A DNA stretch of 64,000 nucleotides, taken from assembly GCF_019891175.1 (NCBI RefSeq), contig NZ_CP072600.1, forward strand, positions 3,534,001-3,598,000, read 5' to 3'. Numbering within the stretch: the stretch's first letter is position 1; every line of letters starts with the position of its first letter. Of the stretch, positions 25,513 through 34,725 are shown piece after piece. The DNA is from Leptothermofonsia sichuanensis E412. GTDB lineage: Bacteria; Cyanobacteriota; Cyanobacteriia; Leptolyngbyales; Leptolyngbyaceae. The notes under the pieces were generated by a model. That model made no database searches. It was not told the DNA's origin and saw nothing but the letters and a program-made list of their open reading frames with translations. Position numbers and translations under genes: made by a program.

Positions 25513-26601
25513 TTATTTCCCTCCAATCGCCTGGATCAATGCATCTCCCATCGCACGACAGCCCAGTAGAGTCATGCCCTCAGACATGATGTCTCCCGTT
25601 CTGTAATCTTGGTCTAACACTTTTAGCACAGCTTCTTCAATTCGATCCGCCGACTCAGATTGATTTAATCCGTAGCGCAACATCATGGCAGCACTGAGAA
25701 CCATTGCCAGCGGATTTGCCCTGTCTGTTCCTGCAATATCGGGGGCAGAGCCGTGAACGGGTTCATAGACCCCTGGACCGGAGGACCCTAGACTGGCAGA
25801 GGGCAACATCCCAATACTGCCAGTGAGCATGGCAGCCGCATCGGACAGGATATCGCCAAACAGGTTGCCCGTAACAATTGTGTCAAATTGACGAGGATTG
25901 CGCACCAACTGCATAGCAGCGTTGTCTACGTACAGATGGGTCAGTTCCACGTCGGGATACTCGGATGCAAGGGCAGTCATGCGATCGCGCCACAGTTGGG
26001 AAACTTCCAGGACATTTGCCTTATCAACAGAGCAGAGTTTTTGCCGCCGCTTACGAGCCGTCTCAAAAGCGACGCGCCCAATCCGGTCAATTTCGGACTC
26101 GGTATAGGCCATTGTGTTGACGCCCCGCTTCTCTCCAGTTTCGGTGGCAAAAATGCCTCTGGGCTGGCCAAAATAAATGCCCCCTGTCAATTCGCGCACC
26201 ACCATAATGTCCACACCTTCGACCACCTCTCGCTTCAGGCTGGAGGCATCGATCAACTGGGGCAGAATGGTAGCAGGCCGCAGGTTGGCAAACAGTTCCA
26301 AGCCTGCCCTCAGCCCCAAAAGCCCGGTTTCGGGGCGCAAATGACGTGGGAGCGAGTCCCATTTGTAGCCGCCGATCGCCGCCAGCAGCACGGCATCACT
26401 TTGTTTACAGATTTCTAACGTCTCGGGGGGTAAAGGCTCACCCCTGGCATCGATCGCCGCCCCGCCAATCAGGGCTTCTTCAAATTCAAAGGATAGGTTA
26501 CTCTGTTTGCCGATCTCGTTCAGCACATCTACGGCAACTGCCATAATTTCGGGACCAATTCCGTCGCCGGGAAGGAGTGTAATCTTAAAGGATTGTGTCA
26601 T
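25513..26601 (-). CDS. leuB: 3-isopropylmalate dehydrogenase
   Basis: A 362-aa NAD-dependent enzyme oxidising 3-isopropylmalate in leucine biosynthesis; cytosolic homodimer. Motifs are [12 protein letters not shown] at the N-terminus, [14 protein letters not shown] (about 138-151), the lysine/aspartate catalytic region and [20 protein letters not shown] (about 240-260), then [18 protein letters not shown] for NAD binding. Length is normal. The start at 26601 gives the usual N-terminus; the frame extends to 26637 without resemblance. It is a single-gene unit, with a heptamer-type array downstream. A protein with a LeuA-type regulatory domain is encoded about 1.7 kb away, which may be coincidence. 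Confidence 0.96.
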   Translation of the reverse strand: MTQSFKITLLPGDGIGPEIMAVAVDVLNEIGKQSNLSFEFEEALIGGAAIDARGEPLPPETLEICKQSDAVLLAAIGGYKWDSLPRHLRPETGLLGLRAGLELFANLRPATILPQLIDASSLKREVVEGVDIMVVRELTGGIYFGQPRGIFATETGEKRGVNTMAYTESEIDRIGRVAFETARKRRQKLCSVDKANVLEVSQLWRDRMTALASEYPDVELTHLYVDNAAMQLVRNPRQFDTIVTGNLFGDILSDAAAMLTGSIGMLPSASLGSSGPGVYEPVHGSAPDIAGTDRANPLAMVLSAAMMLRYGLNQSESADRIEEAVLKVLDQDYRTGDIMSEGMTLLGCRAMGDALIQAIGGK

Positions 26602-26679
26602 GTCGGTCGTGAATCCTGGGGTAGTGCCTGGGCGCAATGCGGCTACCTATCATACCCTGGATATGACCCGGCGAATGTG

Positions 26680-26904
26680 TTAAGGTTTTTTGCCCGCCTC
26701 CTGTTCCTCCAGTGCCCTTTCCGTGCGATTGTGGGGGTTCGTTTTGGGCGTCCACAGCTTGAATGACGCCATCATCACGTTGTTGATCGCCGTGCGGGTC
26801 TTGTAACTGGCACCACTGAGGGGCTGAGGCAAAAACTTATCTCCAAATCCGATGAAGACCAGAATCAATACAAGCCAGACCGGAATCCAGGATTTGTGGA
26901 ACAT
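26680..26904 (-). CDS. Small single-span membrane protein
   Basis: A 74-aa protein. After a short basic start, one hydrophobic helix (WIPVWLVLILVFIGFGDKF, about 6-24) is followed by PLSGASYKTRTAINNVM and a charged C-terminus. It looks like the short, conserved cyanobacterial hypothetical membrane proteins. It lies upstream of leuB on the same strand with 78 bp between. No function can be assigned. Confidence 0.65.
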   Translation of the reverse strand: MFHKSWIPVWLVLILVFIGFGDKFLPQPLSGASYKTRTAINNVMMASFKLWTPKTNPHNRTERALEEQEAGKKP

Positions 26905-27346
26905 AGGGGGAACAGGCCGTTGCCTGTAGAACTCTTTAATTTAAGCATTCCCTCAAATCGACATATTCAATCATTGAAACCCGGTCAACCAGGAATCACG
27001 CCATGCTAATCCAGGATCGGGAGCAGTAGGACATCACTATAACCATAAGGGTTATTAACCCGGTAGTAGTTACGCGATGTGCAACTTGGAAGCCAAGATC
27101 CCCGGTGTCTCGTAGACTTCAATCGAATTGACTGGCTAACTTCCTCAGACACCGGGGATCTGGAGATTGTCGCACTTCGCATTAGTTACCTGATGTGCAG
27201 GTTATTGGCTGAAGTTCCTGAGTTCTCGTTCAGGGAATCTCAAATTTGAGGTTTTCCCCTTGGCAAGCCAGCCCTTGTTATGCTGTTCTTCTGACCCTGT
27301 TTCCTGTTTCCTATCCCCTGTCCTCCTACTTTCTGCTCCCTGTTAT
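26905..27346. other. Gene-free region with a perfect long inverted repeat
   Basis: This is the divergent promoter region between the small membrane protein and the photolyase. It holds a 15-bp perfect inverted repeat, a direct repeat TAGTTAC..GATGTGCA (about 27067 and 27183) around it, and a pyrimidine-rich CCTGTTT/CCTGTCC stretch directly before the photolyase start. No gene is seen. Confidence 0.6.
27096..27161. repeat. Inverted repeat AGATCCCCGGTGTCT / AGACACCGGGGATCT
   Basis: A perfect 15-bp stem (27096-27110 with 27147-27161) closes a 36-base loop. It is flanked by near-direct repeats TTACGCGATGTGCA and TTACCTGATGTGCA. This is a likely small mobile or REP-type hairpin. Confidence 0.75.
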
Positions 27347-28777
27347 ATGTCTGATTTGATTCTATTCTGGCACCGTCGGGATTTGCGGATTGCAGATAAT
27401 TTAGGATTGGCGGCGGCTCGCCAGCGCTCTGCCAGGGTGATTGGGGTCTTTTGCCTGGATCCAGATATCCTGGGGCGGGATGATATAGCCCCTGTTCGGG
27501 TGGCATACCTGGTGGGTTGCCTGCAAAAGCTGAAACAGCGATATTCCGAGGCGGGCAGTCAGTTGCTCATCCTGAAGGCGGCTCCCCAGGAAGGAATTCC
27601 CCGGCTGGCAGCCTGTCTCAGCGCTTCGGCTGTATTTTTTAACCAGGATGTGGAGCCTTATTCCCGCGATCGCGATCGGGCGGTGGCGGCGGCTCTGCGC
27701 GAGCAGGGGGTAGAGGTCCATCACTTCTGGGATCAATTGCTGCATCCTCCTCAAACAATTAAAACCGGGTCAGGTCAACCCTACACGGTCTACACCCCCT
27801 TCTGGCGTAATTGGAGTCGCCAGCCAAAAGCAGATCCCTGCGAAACACTGGCAGGAACCCAGGGATTGACCGACCAGGAGCAGGCACTCGCCCGGCAGGC
27901 AGGAGCCATCGAATTGCCCACAGCAAAAGAGTTAGGCTTTGTCTGGGATCGCGATTTGCTGGTCGAACCGGGGGAGAAGGCTGCCCAGGAGATGCTGGAG
28001 AATTTTTGCGATCGCGCCATTACTGAATACGCTGAACAGCGCAACTTTCCTGCCCATCCAGGGACTTCCCAACTCAGTGCCCCGCTTAAGTTTGGTGTCA
28101 TCGGTATCCGTACCGTTTGGGCAGCCACCCAGGTGGCGCTGGAAAATACTCGCAGTGACGAAGCCAGGGCTGGAATTCAAACCTGGCAGCAAGAACTGGC
28201 ATGGCGCGAGTTTTATCAGCATGTCCTGTACTTTTTCCCGCAACTGGCAGAGGGTCCCTACCGGGACTCCTTAAAAGCCTTTCCCTGGGATAACAATGAA
28301 GCACACTTTCAGGCGTGGTGCGAAGGCAAAACCGGCTATCCCATTGTGGATGCGGCCATGCGCCAGATGAATGCAACGGGTTGGATGCACAATCGCTGTC
28401 GGATGATTGTGGCCAGCTTTCTGACCAAAGATTTACTGATTAACTGGCAGCGCGGTGAGAAGTACTTTATGCAAAGGCTGATTGACGGTGACCTGGCCGC
28501 TAACAATGGTGGCTGGCAGTGGAGTGCTTCCAGCGGTATGGATCCCAAACCCCTGCGAATTTTTAACCCGGCCAGTCAGGCCAAAAAGTTTGACCCCGAT
28601 GCCGAATATATCCGCCGATGGCTCCCGGAACTGGCAGGTGTCGATACAGAGGCTCTGGTGACGGGTAAGATTCCAGTAGAGGATTGCGATCGCAGCGGCT
28701 ATCCCCTACCTATCGTAGACCACAACCAGCGACAACAGGAATTTAAGCAACGATATCAGCAGCAGAAACAGCGATAG
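27347..28777 (+). CDS. phr: Deoxyribodipyrimidine photolyase (class I CPD)
   Basis: A 476-aa light-dependent DNA repair flavoprotein. The N-terminal antenna-binding Rossmann domain begins [20 protein letters not shown]. The C-terminal FAD domain has [50 protein letters not shown] and [20 protein letters not shown]. The whole closely follows the Synechococcus (Anacystis) photolyase type that uses the deazaflavin antenna, as recalled from that protein. The ATG at 27347 gives the family N-terminus; codons back to 27260 are encoded by a CCTGTTT-type repeat. It converges with the pyruvate kinase gene with 81 bases between, containing a 13-bp direct repeat. Confidence 0.96.
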   Translation: MSDLILFWHRRDLRIADNLGLAAARQRSARVIGVFCLDPDILGRDDIAPVRVAYLVGCLQKLKQRYSEAGSQLLILKAAPQEGIPRLAACLSASAVFFNQDVEPYSRDRDRAVAAALREQGVEVHHFWDQLLHPPQTIKTGSGQPYTVYTPFWRNWSRQPKADPCETLAGTQGLTDQEQALARQAGAIELPTAKELGFVWDRDLLVEPGEKAAQEMLENFCDRAITEYAEQRNFPAHPGTSQLSAPLKFGVIGIRTVWAATQVALENTRSDEARAGIQTWQQELAWREFYQHVLYFFPQLAEGPYRDSLKAFPWDNNEAHFQAWCEGKTGYPIVDAAMRQMNATGWMHNRCRMIVASFLTKDLLINWQRGEKYFMQRLIDGDLAANNGGWQWSASSGMDPKPLRIFNPASQAKKFDPDAEYIRRWLPELAGVDTEALVTGKIPVEDCDRSGYPLPIVDHNQRQQEFKQRYQQQKQR

Positions 28778-28858
28778 AGAGTATGGCTGATTTTGGGTAT
28801 GAATTTTGGGTATGAATTTTGGGTTGTGCGGTAGAAGGTGTTTACCCTTCACCGGCCT

Positions 28859-30280
28859 CTATCCGATAGCATGAATTTTAAGAAAGTTTGTGCCGCCAGT
28901 GGTACGCATCGGAATACCTCCCATGATCAGGATGCGATCGCCCGATGCAACCAGATTTCGTGTTTTCAAGCACTGTTCAACCTGATTAACCACCGCTTCA
29001 AATTGATCGGCTTCTTCCTGGAGAAGAAAAGGTCTGACCCCCCAGATCAGATTCAGGCGATTGTATACCCTGGGGTTGGGTGTCATTGCCACCAGGGGCG
29101 CTCTGGGGCGCTCTTCAGCAGCAAGGCGGGCAGTAAAGCCAGTATTGGTCAGAGCCACAATACAGCTTAAATCCAGGTTTTCATCAACGGCGTTCAGGGC
29201 TTCACAAATGGCATGGGTGGCGTCATTTCCATCCGGCGGATTGTTGACAAACCGCAGGTCTTTTTCGACCTCGCGGGCGATCCGTGCCATCATTTTGACC
29301 GCGTCCACAGGGTAGCTCCCGATCGCGGTTTCGCCAGAAAGCATCACCGCATCCGTACCATCCAGAATGGCATTGGCAACATCGCTAGCCTCTGCCCTGG
29401 TAGGGCGCGGGTTCTGAATCATGCTTTCCAGCATCTGGGTCGCCGTGATCACCGGGATACCCTTTTGATTGCAGCGGCGAATGATGTGTTTTTGAATCCG
29501 GGGCACCTTCTCCGGGCTAACCTCTACCCCCAGGTCACCCCGTGCCACCATCACTCCATCACACTCACTTAAAATTTCCTCCAGGTTAGCCACTGCCTGG
29601 GGTTTTTCCAGCTTGGCAACCACAGGCGTGTCAGCCGCCCCCTGTTCTGCCAGCAGTTGCTTTAACGTGCGGACATCATCTGCCGTGCGAATGAAACTGA
29701 GGGATACCCAGTCTACGCCCACCGCAACTCCAAACGCCACGTCCTGTCGATCTTTGTCGGTCAGAGACGGCAGACGCAGGTTCAGGCTGGGGAAGTTGAC
29801 CCCTTTGTGGCTCTTTAAAGTGCCCCCTTTAATAACCTCACACCGGACTGCTGAACCCTGAACATCCTGGACGCTCAACTCCAGATAGCCATCGTCCAGC
29901 AGTACCTGGGTTCCCGGTCTGGCTTCTTCAGCAACGTAGGGATAGTCGATCGCCACGGTGCCGGGTTCATGCTTAAACTCATCCAGGGGCAGCAGGGTCA
30001 GGGTGTCACCTTCCACCAGTTTGATGCCTCCATCGGGCATCTCCCCAACACGAATCTTGGGACCCTGTAAATCTTGCAGAATTGTGATCGGAGTATCTAA
30101 TTCCTGGGAAACAGAACGGATGAGGGCCACGGTTTTAGCATGGTCATCATAGCTCCCGTGGGAGAAGTTAAGCCGCGCCACGCTCATGCCAGCCTGGACC
30201 ATCTGCTCCAGGACCTCCCGAGAGCGAGTGGCTGGTCCAATCGTGGCAACGATCTTTGTTCGGTGGGGAGGGGTGGGCAT
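28859..30280 (-). CDS. pyk: Pyruvate kinase
   Basis: A 473-aa enzyme converting phosphoenolpyruvate and ADP to pyruvate and ATP, the last step of glycolysis. It shows [20 protein letters not shown] at the start, [14 protein letters not shown], the active-site [35 protein letters not shown] and [22 protein letters not shown]. It lacks the C-terminal PEP-utiliser-like extension found in the longer cyanobacterial paralogue, so it is the short type. The ATG at 30280 gives the normal N-terminus; the frame continues upstream to 30382 without resemblance. Confidence 0.96.
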   Translation of the reverse strand: MPTPPHRTKIVATIGPATRSREVLEQMVQAGMSVARLNFSHGSYDDHAKTVALIRSVSQELDTPITILQDLQGPKIRVGEMPDGGIKLVEGDTLTLLPLDEFKHEPGTVAIDYPYVAEEARPGTQVLLDDGYLELSVQDVQGSAVRCEVIKGGTLKSHKGVNFPSLNLRLPSLTDKDRQDVAFGVAVGVDWVSLSFIRTADDVRTLKQLLAEQGAADTPVVAKLEKPQAVANLEEILSECDGVMVARGDLGVEVSPEKVPRIQKHIIRRCNQKGIPVITATQMLESMIQNPRPTRAEASDVANAILDGTDAVMLSGETAIGSYPVDAVKMMARIAREVEKDLRFVNNPPDGNDATHAICEALNAVDENLDLSCIVALTNTGFTARLAAEERPRAPLVAMTPNPRVYNRLNLIWGVRPFLLQEEADQFEAVVNQVEQCLKTRNLVASGDRILIMGGIPMRTTGGTNFLKIHAIG

Positions 30281-30687
30281 AGGCAAATCCCAGAGTTCGG
30301 TGTTTAAGAGTAGTGCCCCCATCCTAAAGGATGTTCGGTGGTTCTCCTGTCGCCCAGACAACCGAGTCTGGGGAATGAGCACGTTTTAACAAATTCATCC
30401 GATTCCTGAGCAGGGCACAGTCTTCCCTGTACCAGGCACCCGCTCCGATCGCGGCAACCGGGCAGCAATTCCGTGGGTAAACGCGATTAATTAGTAGCTA
30501 AACATACCAATTCCATTACTTTTCGCCTGTTTAATCAGGTAAAGTTCGTTGGCGCGCAAGCAGCGCGTGAGCAGCCTGCAATTAATTTGGTATTTGGGTT
30601 TTGCTACTGGCATGACAGTCCCCCTGGTTGCAAGATGTTTACGCGGCTGGCTGGTCTACGGAACCTAACTGAAGAGAGGGTTACACA
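30281..30687. other. Gene-free divergent promoter region
   Basis: About 400 bases lie between pyruvate kinase and the secreted Ala/Lys/Glu-rich protein. It contains short GC-rich palindromic pieces (about 30551-30575, CGCGCAAGCAGCGCG) and an A/T-rich core around 30480-30540, likely holding both promoters. No gene was recognised. Confidence 0.5.
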
Positions 30688-31266
30688 ATGTTCAAGTTTC
30701 TTAGTCAGCAATTCAAGCGAGTTATTCTCGCATTCGTTTTCGCTCTGGGGGTTGTGATTGGGCTGCCTGGAGTTGCCCAGGCAGATCCAGCCCTTCATTT
30801 GGCTTCCTCTGATCTATCCAGTCTGATGAATTGGTCAAATGGAACCAGCCACCCGGTCGTGTTGGCCGACATTAGTACCGCCATTGATGCCATTGAGGGT
30901 GCCACCCTGGATGCTGATGCCGAAGCGAAGGCAGCCGAGAAAGCCGCAAAGGCGGAAGCCAAAGCTGCAAAGGAAGCAGCCAAAGCCGAGGAGAAAAAGT
31001 TGAAAGAAGCCGCGAAGGCAGAGGCAAAGAAAGCGAAAGCAGAAGCGAAGGCTAAGGAAGAAGCGGAAGAAAAAGCAGAAGAGGAAGCGAAGGCAAAAGC
31101 CAAAGCAGAAGCTAAGAAAGCCAAAGCAGAGGCCAAGGCAAAAGCAAAGGCAGAGAAGGAAGCACTAGAAGAAGCGAAAGCAAAAGCAAAGGCAGAGGCG
31201 AAGAAAGCCGAAGAAGAAGCCAAAGCTGAGCAGGAAGCCATGGCAGATTCCGAAGCAACTGACTGA
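30688..31266 (+). CDS. Secreted Ala/Lys/Glu-rich helical protein
   Basis: A 192-aa protein. The N-terminus is a signal peptide (FKRVILAFVFALGVVIGLPG then VAQA, cleavage near residue 32). A short non-repetitive part to about residue 72 follows. The remaining ~115 residues consist almost only of A, K and E, in units such as AEAKAKAEAKKAKAE, predicting a long, uninterrupted charged alpha helix. It is probably periplasmic or lumenal. No catalytic motif. It is followed by the DUF1275 and LTxxQ genes on the same strand. Related low-complexity sequence occurs in TolA-like spacers and histone-H1-like proteins, so similarity searches would mislead. Confidence 0.75.
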   Translation: MFKFLSQQFKRVILAFVFALGVVIGLPGVAQADPALHLASSDLSSLMNWSNGTSHPVVLADISTAIDAIEGATLDADAEAKAAEKAAKAEAKAAKEAAKAEEKKLKEAAKAEAKKAKAEAKAKEEAEEKAEEEAKAKAKAEAKKAKAEAKAKAKAEKEALEEAKAKAKAEAKKAEEEAKAEQEAMADSEATD

Positions 31267-31338
31267 GACAACAGACAGTCAGTGTCCCATCAATGCACTC
31301 AATTGCACTGTTTCAATCCCTGTAACTGAGGAACTGCA

Positions 31339-32151
31339 ATGGCTGTAACTACACGCACAGATGCTCCATTTAGCTTAAGTGCCTTTTTAATTAGTGATGG
31401 ACCTGCTGGCTTCTTGTTGAGCTGGGTAGCTGGTTTTGTTGATACCTCTGCATTCATTATCTTATTTGGCATATTCACGGCCCATGTAACTGGAAATATT
31501 GCCCTGGCAGGTTCCTCATTTGTCAGTTCTGATACTGAGACGACCATTACTCGCTTGCTAATGCTTCCCACTTTTATGGTGGCCGTTGCGCTGACTTCGC
31601 TGCTGGCACGTTATGCCCGTGCCAGAAACTGGTCTGTTTTTGCAGTTTTGCTGACCGCTGAAGCGATCGCCCTTGGCGTTTTTTTGTTCATTGGCATTAC
31701 GCTCTCGCCAGCCTTACTGCTGGATGTGCAGGAGGAATATATTTTGCCGATTGGGATGGCGGGGGTTGTGGCTATGGCAATTCAAAACGCCCTGATGAAA
31801 GAGTCAAAGGGGGTATTTAAGAGCTATATTCCAACTACTGTCATGACCGGCAATACCACCCAATTGACGATTGACCTGGTGCAGTATGTCAGCGCAAAGC
31901 TGGCTAAACCGTCAGATTCCATGCCTGACCCGGCAGCAGAAGCCCAAGAGGCTCTGGAGCGTCTGGGTCGTTTCTTTCCTGTGATTGCAGGTTTTGCCCT
32001 GGGAGGGTTTGGGGCAGCCTACTTCATTCTGGTTTCTGAAACCTGGTGGAGTCTGATTTTTCCCCTGATCGTCATTTCAACATTAGCGATCGCAGCCTTC
32101 GTTGAACACAATCGCAAATCTTCAGTTGCCTTCAGCCAGGATTCTCACTGA
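31339..32151 (+). CDS. DUF1275 (YoaK-type) membrane protein
   Basis: A 270-aa polytopic membrane protein with about six hydrophobic spans. The DUF1275 signatures are LSWVAGFVDTSAFIILFGIF (about 28-47) followed by TAHVTGNIALAG, and later GMAVVAMAIQNAL-like GVVAMAIQNALMKES and TVMTGNTTQLTIDLVQY. The transported or sensed substrate of this family is not established. It lies 72 bp after the Ala/Lys/Glu-rich gene and 64 bp before the LTxxQ gene, so an operon is likely. Confidence 0.88.
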   Translation: MAVTTRTDAPFSLSAFLISDGPAGFLLSWVAGFVDTSAFIILFGIFTAHVTGNIALAGSSFVSSDTETTITRLLMLPTFMVAVALTSLLARYARARNWSVFAVLLTAEAIALGVFLFIGITLSPALLLDVQEEYILPIGMAGVVAMAIQNALMKESKGVFKSYIPTTVMTGNTTQLTIDLVQYVSAKLAKPSDSMPDPAAEAQEALERLGRFFPVIAGFALGGFGAAYFILVSETWWSLIFPLIVISTLAIAAFVEHNRKSSVAFSQDSH

Positions 32152-32215
32152 AACAGGATTTTCAAGCAATGCCTGCCTCGACCGTCAGTCACTATCCACT
32201 GGGAGACTACTCACC

Positions 32216-32797
32216 ATGAAACATTTGTTCGTATCAACTTTCGCCTGTTTGATGGTTATTCTGAACCTGTTGTTTGCCAGTCCAGCCCAGGCACAGCCGC
32301 TGGTCATGGTTTCATTTCCAGGACTACCCGTTGCAGAAGCCACTGAAAGTGCCGTGGATTTTATTAAGAAACTGGAGGCTGAGGTTCTGCCTCAACTGGA
32401 GAGCATTCTGACACCTGAGCAGCGGGACCAGTTCAAATCTGCGATCGCCGATGGCACCAGTTTCCGTAAGGCATTCAAGTCCCTCACCCTCACCCCTGAC
32501 CAGAAGACCCAGTTGGGAGCACTGCTGAAGTCGCTGCCTAAGAAAGATGCCTTTGCCTCTCTGACTCCCGATCAGAAGAAGCAACTCTTCATGAAAAAGA
32601 AGGAACTGTTCATGCCAACCCCAGAGGAGTTGGGTGAAAAAATCAGCGCTGGCATGAAGATGGGACAGGAGAAGGCTGCGAAGTTTATGCCTGGTGACAG
32701 TGGAAGTTCATTCATGCCATCACCAGCTGATATTGTGGCAAAAATTACCGCCAAGATGAAGATGATGCAACAGAAGTTTCAGTCCATCACCGAGTGA
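32216..32797 (+). CDS. Secreted LTxxQ-motif helical protein (Spy/CpxP-like)
   Basis: A 193-aa protein. The signal peptide (LFVSTFACLMVILNLLF then ASPAQAQ) is cleaved near residue 26. The mature part is helical, with three LTPxQ-type motifs: ILTPEQRDQFKSAI (about 69), TLTPDQKTQLGALL and SLTPDQKKQLFMKKKE, followed by two methionine-rich helices. LTxxQ is the hallmark of Spy/CpxP periplasmic chaperone-like proteins, though here the repeat layout differs. Methionines (KMKMMQQK, MKMGQE) could bind metal. GGGAG precedes the ATG by about 10 bases. The longer frame from 32102 overlaps the DUF1275 gene and is not preferred. Confidence 0.75.
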   Translation: MKHLFVSTFACLMVILNLLFASPAQAQPLVMVSFPGLPVAEATESAVDFIKKLEAEVLPQLESILTPEQRDQFKSAIADGTSFRKAFKSLTLTPDQKTQLGALLKSLPKKDAFASLTPDQKKQLFMKKKELFMPTPEELGEKISAGMKMGQEKAAKFMPGDSGSSFMPSPADIVAKITAKMKMMQQKFQSITE

Positions 32798-32825
32798 GCA
32801 ACGGATACCTTCACGGGTCAACATA

Positions 32826-33955
32826 TACTTTGCCGGGGTATAGATTTTACCCTCTAGATAAAGTAGAAATGAGGTAGACCGTTGAGTGTTGAGCACGGTG
32901 CCTCCCAATGATCCAACTGAGCTTTAGTGCCGAAGAGATTGAGCAACTACATTACGAACGCTTTCACCATCCACATCCGCGTGTGCAACAAAAAATGGAA
33001 GCGTTGTATCTCAAAAGTCAAGGATACTCGCATCAGGAAATTACCCGGTTGCTTCGGGTGACAAAACCAACGTTGTTGAGCTATCTGCGAGATTATGAAA
33101 CTGGGGGGATCGGCAATCTCAAAGAATTGACCTTTTATCGACCCCAGAGTGAACTGAAACAACATCAACAGACTTTGGAAGCATACTTCCGGGCAAATCC
33201 TCCAAAGACCCTAGCGCAGGCTTGCGCCAAGATCGAAGAACTGACTGGTATTGTCCGTAGTCGGGAGCAAGTGAGGGTGTTTCTCAAATCGATGGGGATG
33301 CGTTGTCGGCGAGTGGGGATGTTGCCCGCCAAAGCTGATGTAGAAGCGCAGGAGGAGTTCGTCAAAAAAAAACTAGACCCACGACTGCAAGAGGCAAAAG
33401 CAGGTCAGAGAGCCGTCTTCTTTGTCGATGCTGCCCATTTTGTTCTGGGGGCCTACTTAGGGTTTTTGTGGTGCTTTGAACGCTTGTTTATCAAGTCGGG
33501 GGCAGGAAGGCAACGGTTCAATGTCTTAGGGGCCCTCAACGCCGTGACTCATGCGTTAATCACCGTCACCAATGAGACTTATATCAACGCTCAAAGTGTC
33601 TGTGAATTACTGCACAAACTGGCAGCTCTGGGATTAGACATTCCGATTACGCTTGTGTTGGATAACGCTCGGTATCAGAAGTGTGCGGTTGTGATGGAGT
33701 TGGCTCAATCATTGAACATTGAGTTGTTGTATCTAACGGTCTATTCTCCCAATCTCAACTTGATTGAGCGCTTGTGGAAGTTTGTCAAGAAGCAATGCTT
33801 ATATTCGATTTATTATGCTGACTTCTCTGCATTTAAGGAGGCGATTACTGCTTGTCTCAACCAGTGTCATACGACGTATAAACCTGAGTTAGATTCGCTG
33901 TTAACCTTGCGTTTTCAGTCCTTTAAACAAGTAAAAACTATACCCTGACAAGGTA
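32826..33955 (+). mobile_element. IS630-family insertion sequence
   Basis: A complete element. The terminal inverted repeats are TATACTTTGCCGGGGTATAG (32824-32843) and, reverse-complemented, TATACCTTGTCAGGGTATAG (33938-33957), 17 of 20 identical. The outermost TA on each side (32824-32825, 33956-33957) fits the TA target duplication of IS630 elements. It has one transposase gene, full length with the DDE triad intact. Confidence 0.9.
32908..33948 (+). CDS. IS630-family transposase
   Basis: A 346-aa transposase. The N-terminal helix-turn-helix region (KSQGYSHQEITRLLRVTKPT, about 32-51) binds the ends. The catalytic core has VDAAHF with D174, LDNARYQ with D252 and LNLIERLWKFVKK with E287. The second and third acidic residues are spaced 34 apart (DD34E), typical of IS630. 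No frameshift is seen, unlike many IS630 copies that need one, so the enzyme is probably active. The short 3' space ends directly in the right inverted repeat. Confidence 0.93.
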   Translation: MIQLSFSAEEIEQLHYERFHHPHPRVQQKMEALYLKSQGYSHQEITRLLRVTKPTLLSYLRDYETGGIGNLKELTFYRPQSELKQHQQTLEAYFRANPPKTLAQACAKIEELTGIVRSREQVRVFLKSMGMRCRRVGMLPAKADVEAQEEFVKKKLDPRLQEAKAGQRAVFFVDAAHFVLGAYLGFLWCFERLFIKSGAGRQRFNVLGALNAVTHALITVTNETYINAQSVCELLHKLAALGLDIPITLVLDNARYQKCAVVMELAQSLNIELLYLTVYSPNLNLIERLWKFVKKQCLYSIYYADFSAFKEAITACLNQCHTTYKPELDSLLTLRFQSFKQVKTIP

Positions 33956-34030
33956 TATCTTATTGATCAATTTTATTGATCAGCCCCCTGATACCTTTCC
34001 TTTACGTCTTTGTTTGTCCTCTCAATACCC

Positions 34031-34204
34031 ATGAACACTGAGTTGTCACCTATTGTAAAGTCACTCATTGCCTTTGCTCACCCTGTCTTTATGCTGGGGG
34101 CACTGGTTGGAGCGCTGTATGCCCTTTATCTTGGGGTTTTATCCAGAAGAACACGGAACACCGATGAAACCGGGGAGTCGGACAAGCTGCCGCCAATAAA
34201 ATGA
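34031..34204 (+). pseudogene. Truncated DUF4079-like membrane protein gene (5' fragment)
   Basis: Only the first ~45 codons look genuine: MNTELSPIVKSLIAFAHPVF and GALVGALYALYLGVLSRRTR, the start of a DUF4079-type cyanobacterial membrane protein with its first transmembrane helix. After about 34160 the frame reads through sequence that belongs, on the other strand, to a truncated MFS gene, and stops at 34204. The normal protein is several times longer. The break lies about 200 bp from the IS630 element, so an IS-related deletion is a fair guess. Confidence 0.6.
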
Positions 34205-34398
34205 GCCACCACTTCGGTCAATGAACTCAAGCCAATGCTGAAACCCACCGACGTTGCCGATAGCCCAACCTGATTGACGAACAACAGGGGGATATAAAAG
34301 CTAATTAAGCCAAACCCAACCTGACAAAACAATCTCCCGATTGCCTGCACCCAGACCTGGAAGTTCAGCGATCGTAGCGAAGATAACCATTCATTCAT
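34126..34398 (-). pseudogene. Truncated MFS transporter gene (5' fragment)
   Basis: About 75 codons resemble the start of a major facilitator transporter: a first helix (VWVQAIGRLFCQVGFGLISF), then YIPLLFVNQVGLSATSVGFS and LTEVVAHFIGGSLSDSP. At GGSLSDSP, where a basic loop GRK/R-type motif should follow, the frame enters the DUF4079-like fragment of the other strand and stops at 34126. The other ~10 helices are missing. The two fragments face each other and share one junction near 34160-34175. Confidence 0.65.
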
Positions 34399-34478
34399 TC
34401 AGCTAACCTGGGAAATCATTCAAGCTTAGGCAATTTCTCAATACCATACCGTTCAGGGTGACCAGGTTTGCACGTCAA

Positions 34479-34526
34479 CCCTCTTTAATTACTCTTGAAG
34501 AAGATAGATTCCGAGAATACCCTGTT
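34479..34526. repeat. 48-bp dispersed repeat C, copy 1
   Basis: It begins CCCTCTTTAATTACTCTTGA and matches 46613-46661 with only a few differences. No inverted repeat is evident inside it. Both copies are followed at some distance by ACAAAGG/CCTTTGT low-complexity sequence in opposite orientation. Confidence 0.75.
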
Positions 34527-34594
34527 TGACGACCAGCAGTGCATTGTGGCAGAAGTTTTCCACCACAAAGGCACGAAGGGACACAAGGTTTCTT

Positions 34595-34663
34595 AAAGCC
34601 TATCCGAAAACTTCCTCAATCTGGGTTCGAGCTTTGGCCATTGGGGCTTTTCGGATAGGCTTT
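34595..34663. repeat. Hairpin element B, copy 1 (16-bp perfect terminal inverted repeats)
   Basis: AAAGCCTATCCGAAAA at 34595-34610 is the exact reverse complement of 34648-34663. The interior includes CTTCCTCAATCTGGGTT. A second, diverged copy is at 58165-58232. Confidence 0.82.
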
Positions 34664-34725
34664 TAGTGCGCTTTGTTTCTTTGTGGTTTAACCTGAAACT
34701 GGCGGATTATTTTCGGCAACCTGCA

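Larger units (their letters stand above)
34399..34725. other. Gene-free region made largely of dispersed repeats
   Basis: No gene is seen. It holds a 48-bp dispersed repeat (34479-34526), an ACAAAGG-type low-complexity piece (about 34562-34590) and a 69-bp hairpin element (34595-34663). Confidence 0.7.

Noticed and set aside
30795-31271. Minus-strand frame rich in Ser/Ala/Phe opposite the Ala/Lys/Glu protein
   Set aside because: It is the mirror of the GCN/AAR/GAR codon repeat; the plus-strand frame has a signal peptide and sensible context.
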